From: an uncultured Erysipelotrichaceae bacterium
GTDB taxonomy: Bacteria > Bacillota_I > Bacilli_A > Erysipelotrichales > Erysipelotrichaceae
Assembly (NCBI GenBank): GCA_900314345.1
Contig: OMUX01000335.1
Coordinates: 1-6,465 of the forward strand
DNA length: 6,465 nt
Direction: 5' to 3'
The number at the start of each line of letters is the position of its first letter. The first letter of the stretch is position 1. The position numbers and the translations under genes were made by a program. A model generated the notes under the pieces. That model saw nothing but the letters and a program-made list of their open reading frames with translations, ran no database searches and was not told the origin of the DNA. Shown piece by piece: positions 5,482-6,465 of the stretch.

Positions 5482-6465
5482 TCATAAAGTTTTGTACTTT
5501 GGGAAATCATCTGCCAGCCAGTCCGCAATATCAATGATCCTGATTCCCTCATACTGCTGCTCAGAATGTCTGGTTCTTGCAATAAGGACTTTAGGGTAGG
5601 AATCCCTGATTGCAAGCAATGGCTTTACTTCTCTTTCGAAGGTGGAATCATCTGATATATCATCACTGACCTGGATATATGTTTTTTCACCATTGCGTAT
5701 CGTCACGAAATCAATCTCTTTCTGATACAGAACGCCAACATATACTTCATAGCCTCTGCGGATCAGTTCCAGTGCGACAAGATTTTCGTACATCCTGCCA
5801 TAATCCGCTTTCTTTGTTCCAAGAATGGCAAACCGGAAACCAAGATCACTCAGATAGTATTTCTTATCCGATTCCAGGTATTTCTTCCCTTTGATGTCAT
5901 ACCGTGTCACCGGGTAGAAAAGATATGCCTTGCACAAAGCGTCTACATAAGAACTGACGGTCTTGTGGTTTGTCTGTGCCGTCGTTCTTGTCAGGGTATC
6001 CGCAATATTCCTGAGCGAGGTCTTGTTGCCGATATTATCCATCAGATAATCAATGGTCATGTTCAGCAGCGGTTCATTTTCAATACGGAACTTTTTTACA
6101 ACATCCTTTACAATTGTCGTTCTGACAATACCTTCAAGGTATTGTCTGGCGTCTGATGTGTTCTTATACAGATAAGAGCCTGCCATACCGCCCTTCTCAA
6201 CATAGGCATCAAATGCAGCTGATCTGTCCTGCCCCGGAAAGTACTGCAGGAATTCCGCAAACGAAAAAGGAAGGATATGAAGATCAAAAGTCCTGCCGCC
6301 GAACAATGTTGCAAGATCACTGGACAGCAGGAAAGCATTTGATCCTGTTATGAATATCTCATATTCCCCTTCATCGAGAATTGAGTTAATCACCCTTTCA
6401 AAGCCGGCTGAATCCTGAATTTAATCAACCATCAGGTAATTCTTTGTACCTGAAATGATATGGTC
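5482..6465 (-). pseudogene. AAA_14/DUF4143 ATPase broken by a nonsense codon at Walker B (partial, runs off right edge)
   Basis: The protein belongs to the AAA_14 ATPases with a C-terminal DUF4143 (PD-(D/E)XK-like) domain, a common accessory family whose role is mostly unknown. The visible frame enters at 6465 and reads DHIISGTKNYLMVD, then TAA at 6421-6423, then IQDSAGFERVINSILDEGEY. Relatives read hhhDEIQ here, so the stop replaces the catalytic Glu of Walker B. Beyond it the frame is open to TGA at 5482-5484 and well conserved: sensor-1 region ITGSNAFLLSSDLATLFGGR (6378-6295 approx.), the helical middle part, then the DUF4143 core YENLVALELIRRGYEVYVG, EIDFV and TYIQV, and a normal end at DWLADDFPKYKTL. 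A GTG at 6391-6393 could start a 303-residue C-terminal piece, but it has no properly spaced ribosome site and would lack Walker A and B. The Walker A region is outside the window. It is followed by a 199-nt gap, so it is not obviously part of the transporter operon. Confidence 0.75.
6421..6423 (-). other. In-frame TAA replacing the Walker B glutamate codon
   Basis: The minus-strand codons are GTT GAT TAA ATT CAG, i.e. V-D-stop-I-Q. A single G-to-T change from GAA would explain it. Both flanks stay in the same frame and both match the family, so this is a nonsense change and not a frameshift. Confidence 0.85.

Overview
The window looks like a moderately AT/GC-balanced Bacillota (low-GC Gram-positive lineage) genome fragment, most likely an anaerobic gut-type Erysipelotrichales or Lachnospiraceae relative. 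The basis is strong AAGGAGG-type Shine-Dalgarno sites, a lipoprotein-anchored binding protein, a CcpA-type cre site and protein flavour; the exact taxon cannot be fixed from the sequence. All genes lie on the minus strand, so the transcription order runs from high to low coordinates. The standard genetic code is used.

The core (277-5282) is a complete BMP-family nucleoside ABC importer: a lipoprotein binding protein (4080-5282), a double-NBD ATPase (2365-3915) and two multi-spanning permeases (1215-2360 and 277-1218). The order matches the nupNOPQ / bmpA-nupABC type of locus. The binding protein would capture nucleosides at the outer face of the membrane, the two unlike permeases form the channel, and the fused ATPase drives transport. 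The last three genes are tightly packed (4-nt gap, then a 4-nt overlap), which implies translational coupling. The binding-protein gene is set apart by a strong intrinsic terminator (4021-4065), a cre-like palindrome (3986-3999) and an internal promoter candidate (3950-3978). The sequence therefore encodes two expression levels for one transporter. A promoter candidate (5331-5359) precedes the binding-protein gene, and a perfect 14-bp palindrome lies over its -35 hexamer, a plausible operator.

Left edge (1-180): the first 60 codons of a PUA-domain rRNA methyltransferase (RlmI/YwbD type), separated from the transporter operon by an intrinsic terminator (about 231-265).

Right edge (5482-6465): an AAA_14/DUF4143 ATPase gene with an in-frame TAA exactly where the Walker B catalytic glutamate should be. 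It is otherwise open to its natural end, so it looks like a young pseudogene (or a sequencing error). Most of the window is conventional. I do not see a wholly new system; the interest lies in the regulatory architecture of the transporter operon and the precisely placed nonsense codon.
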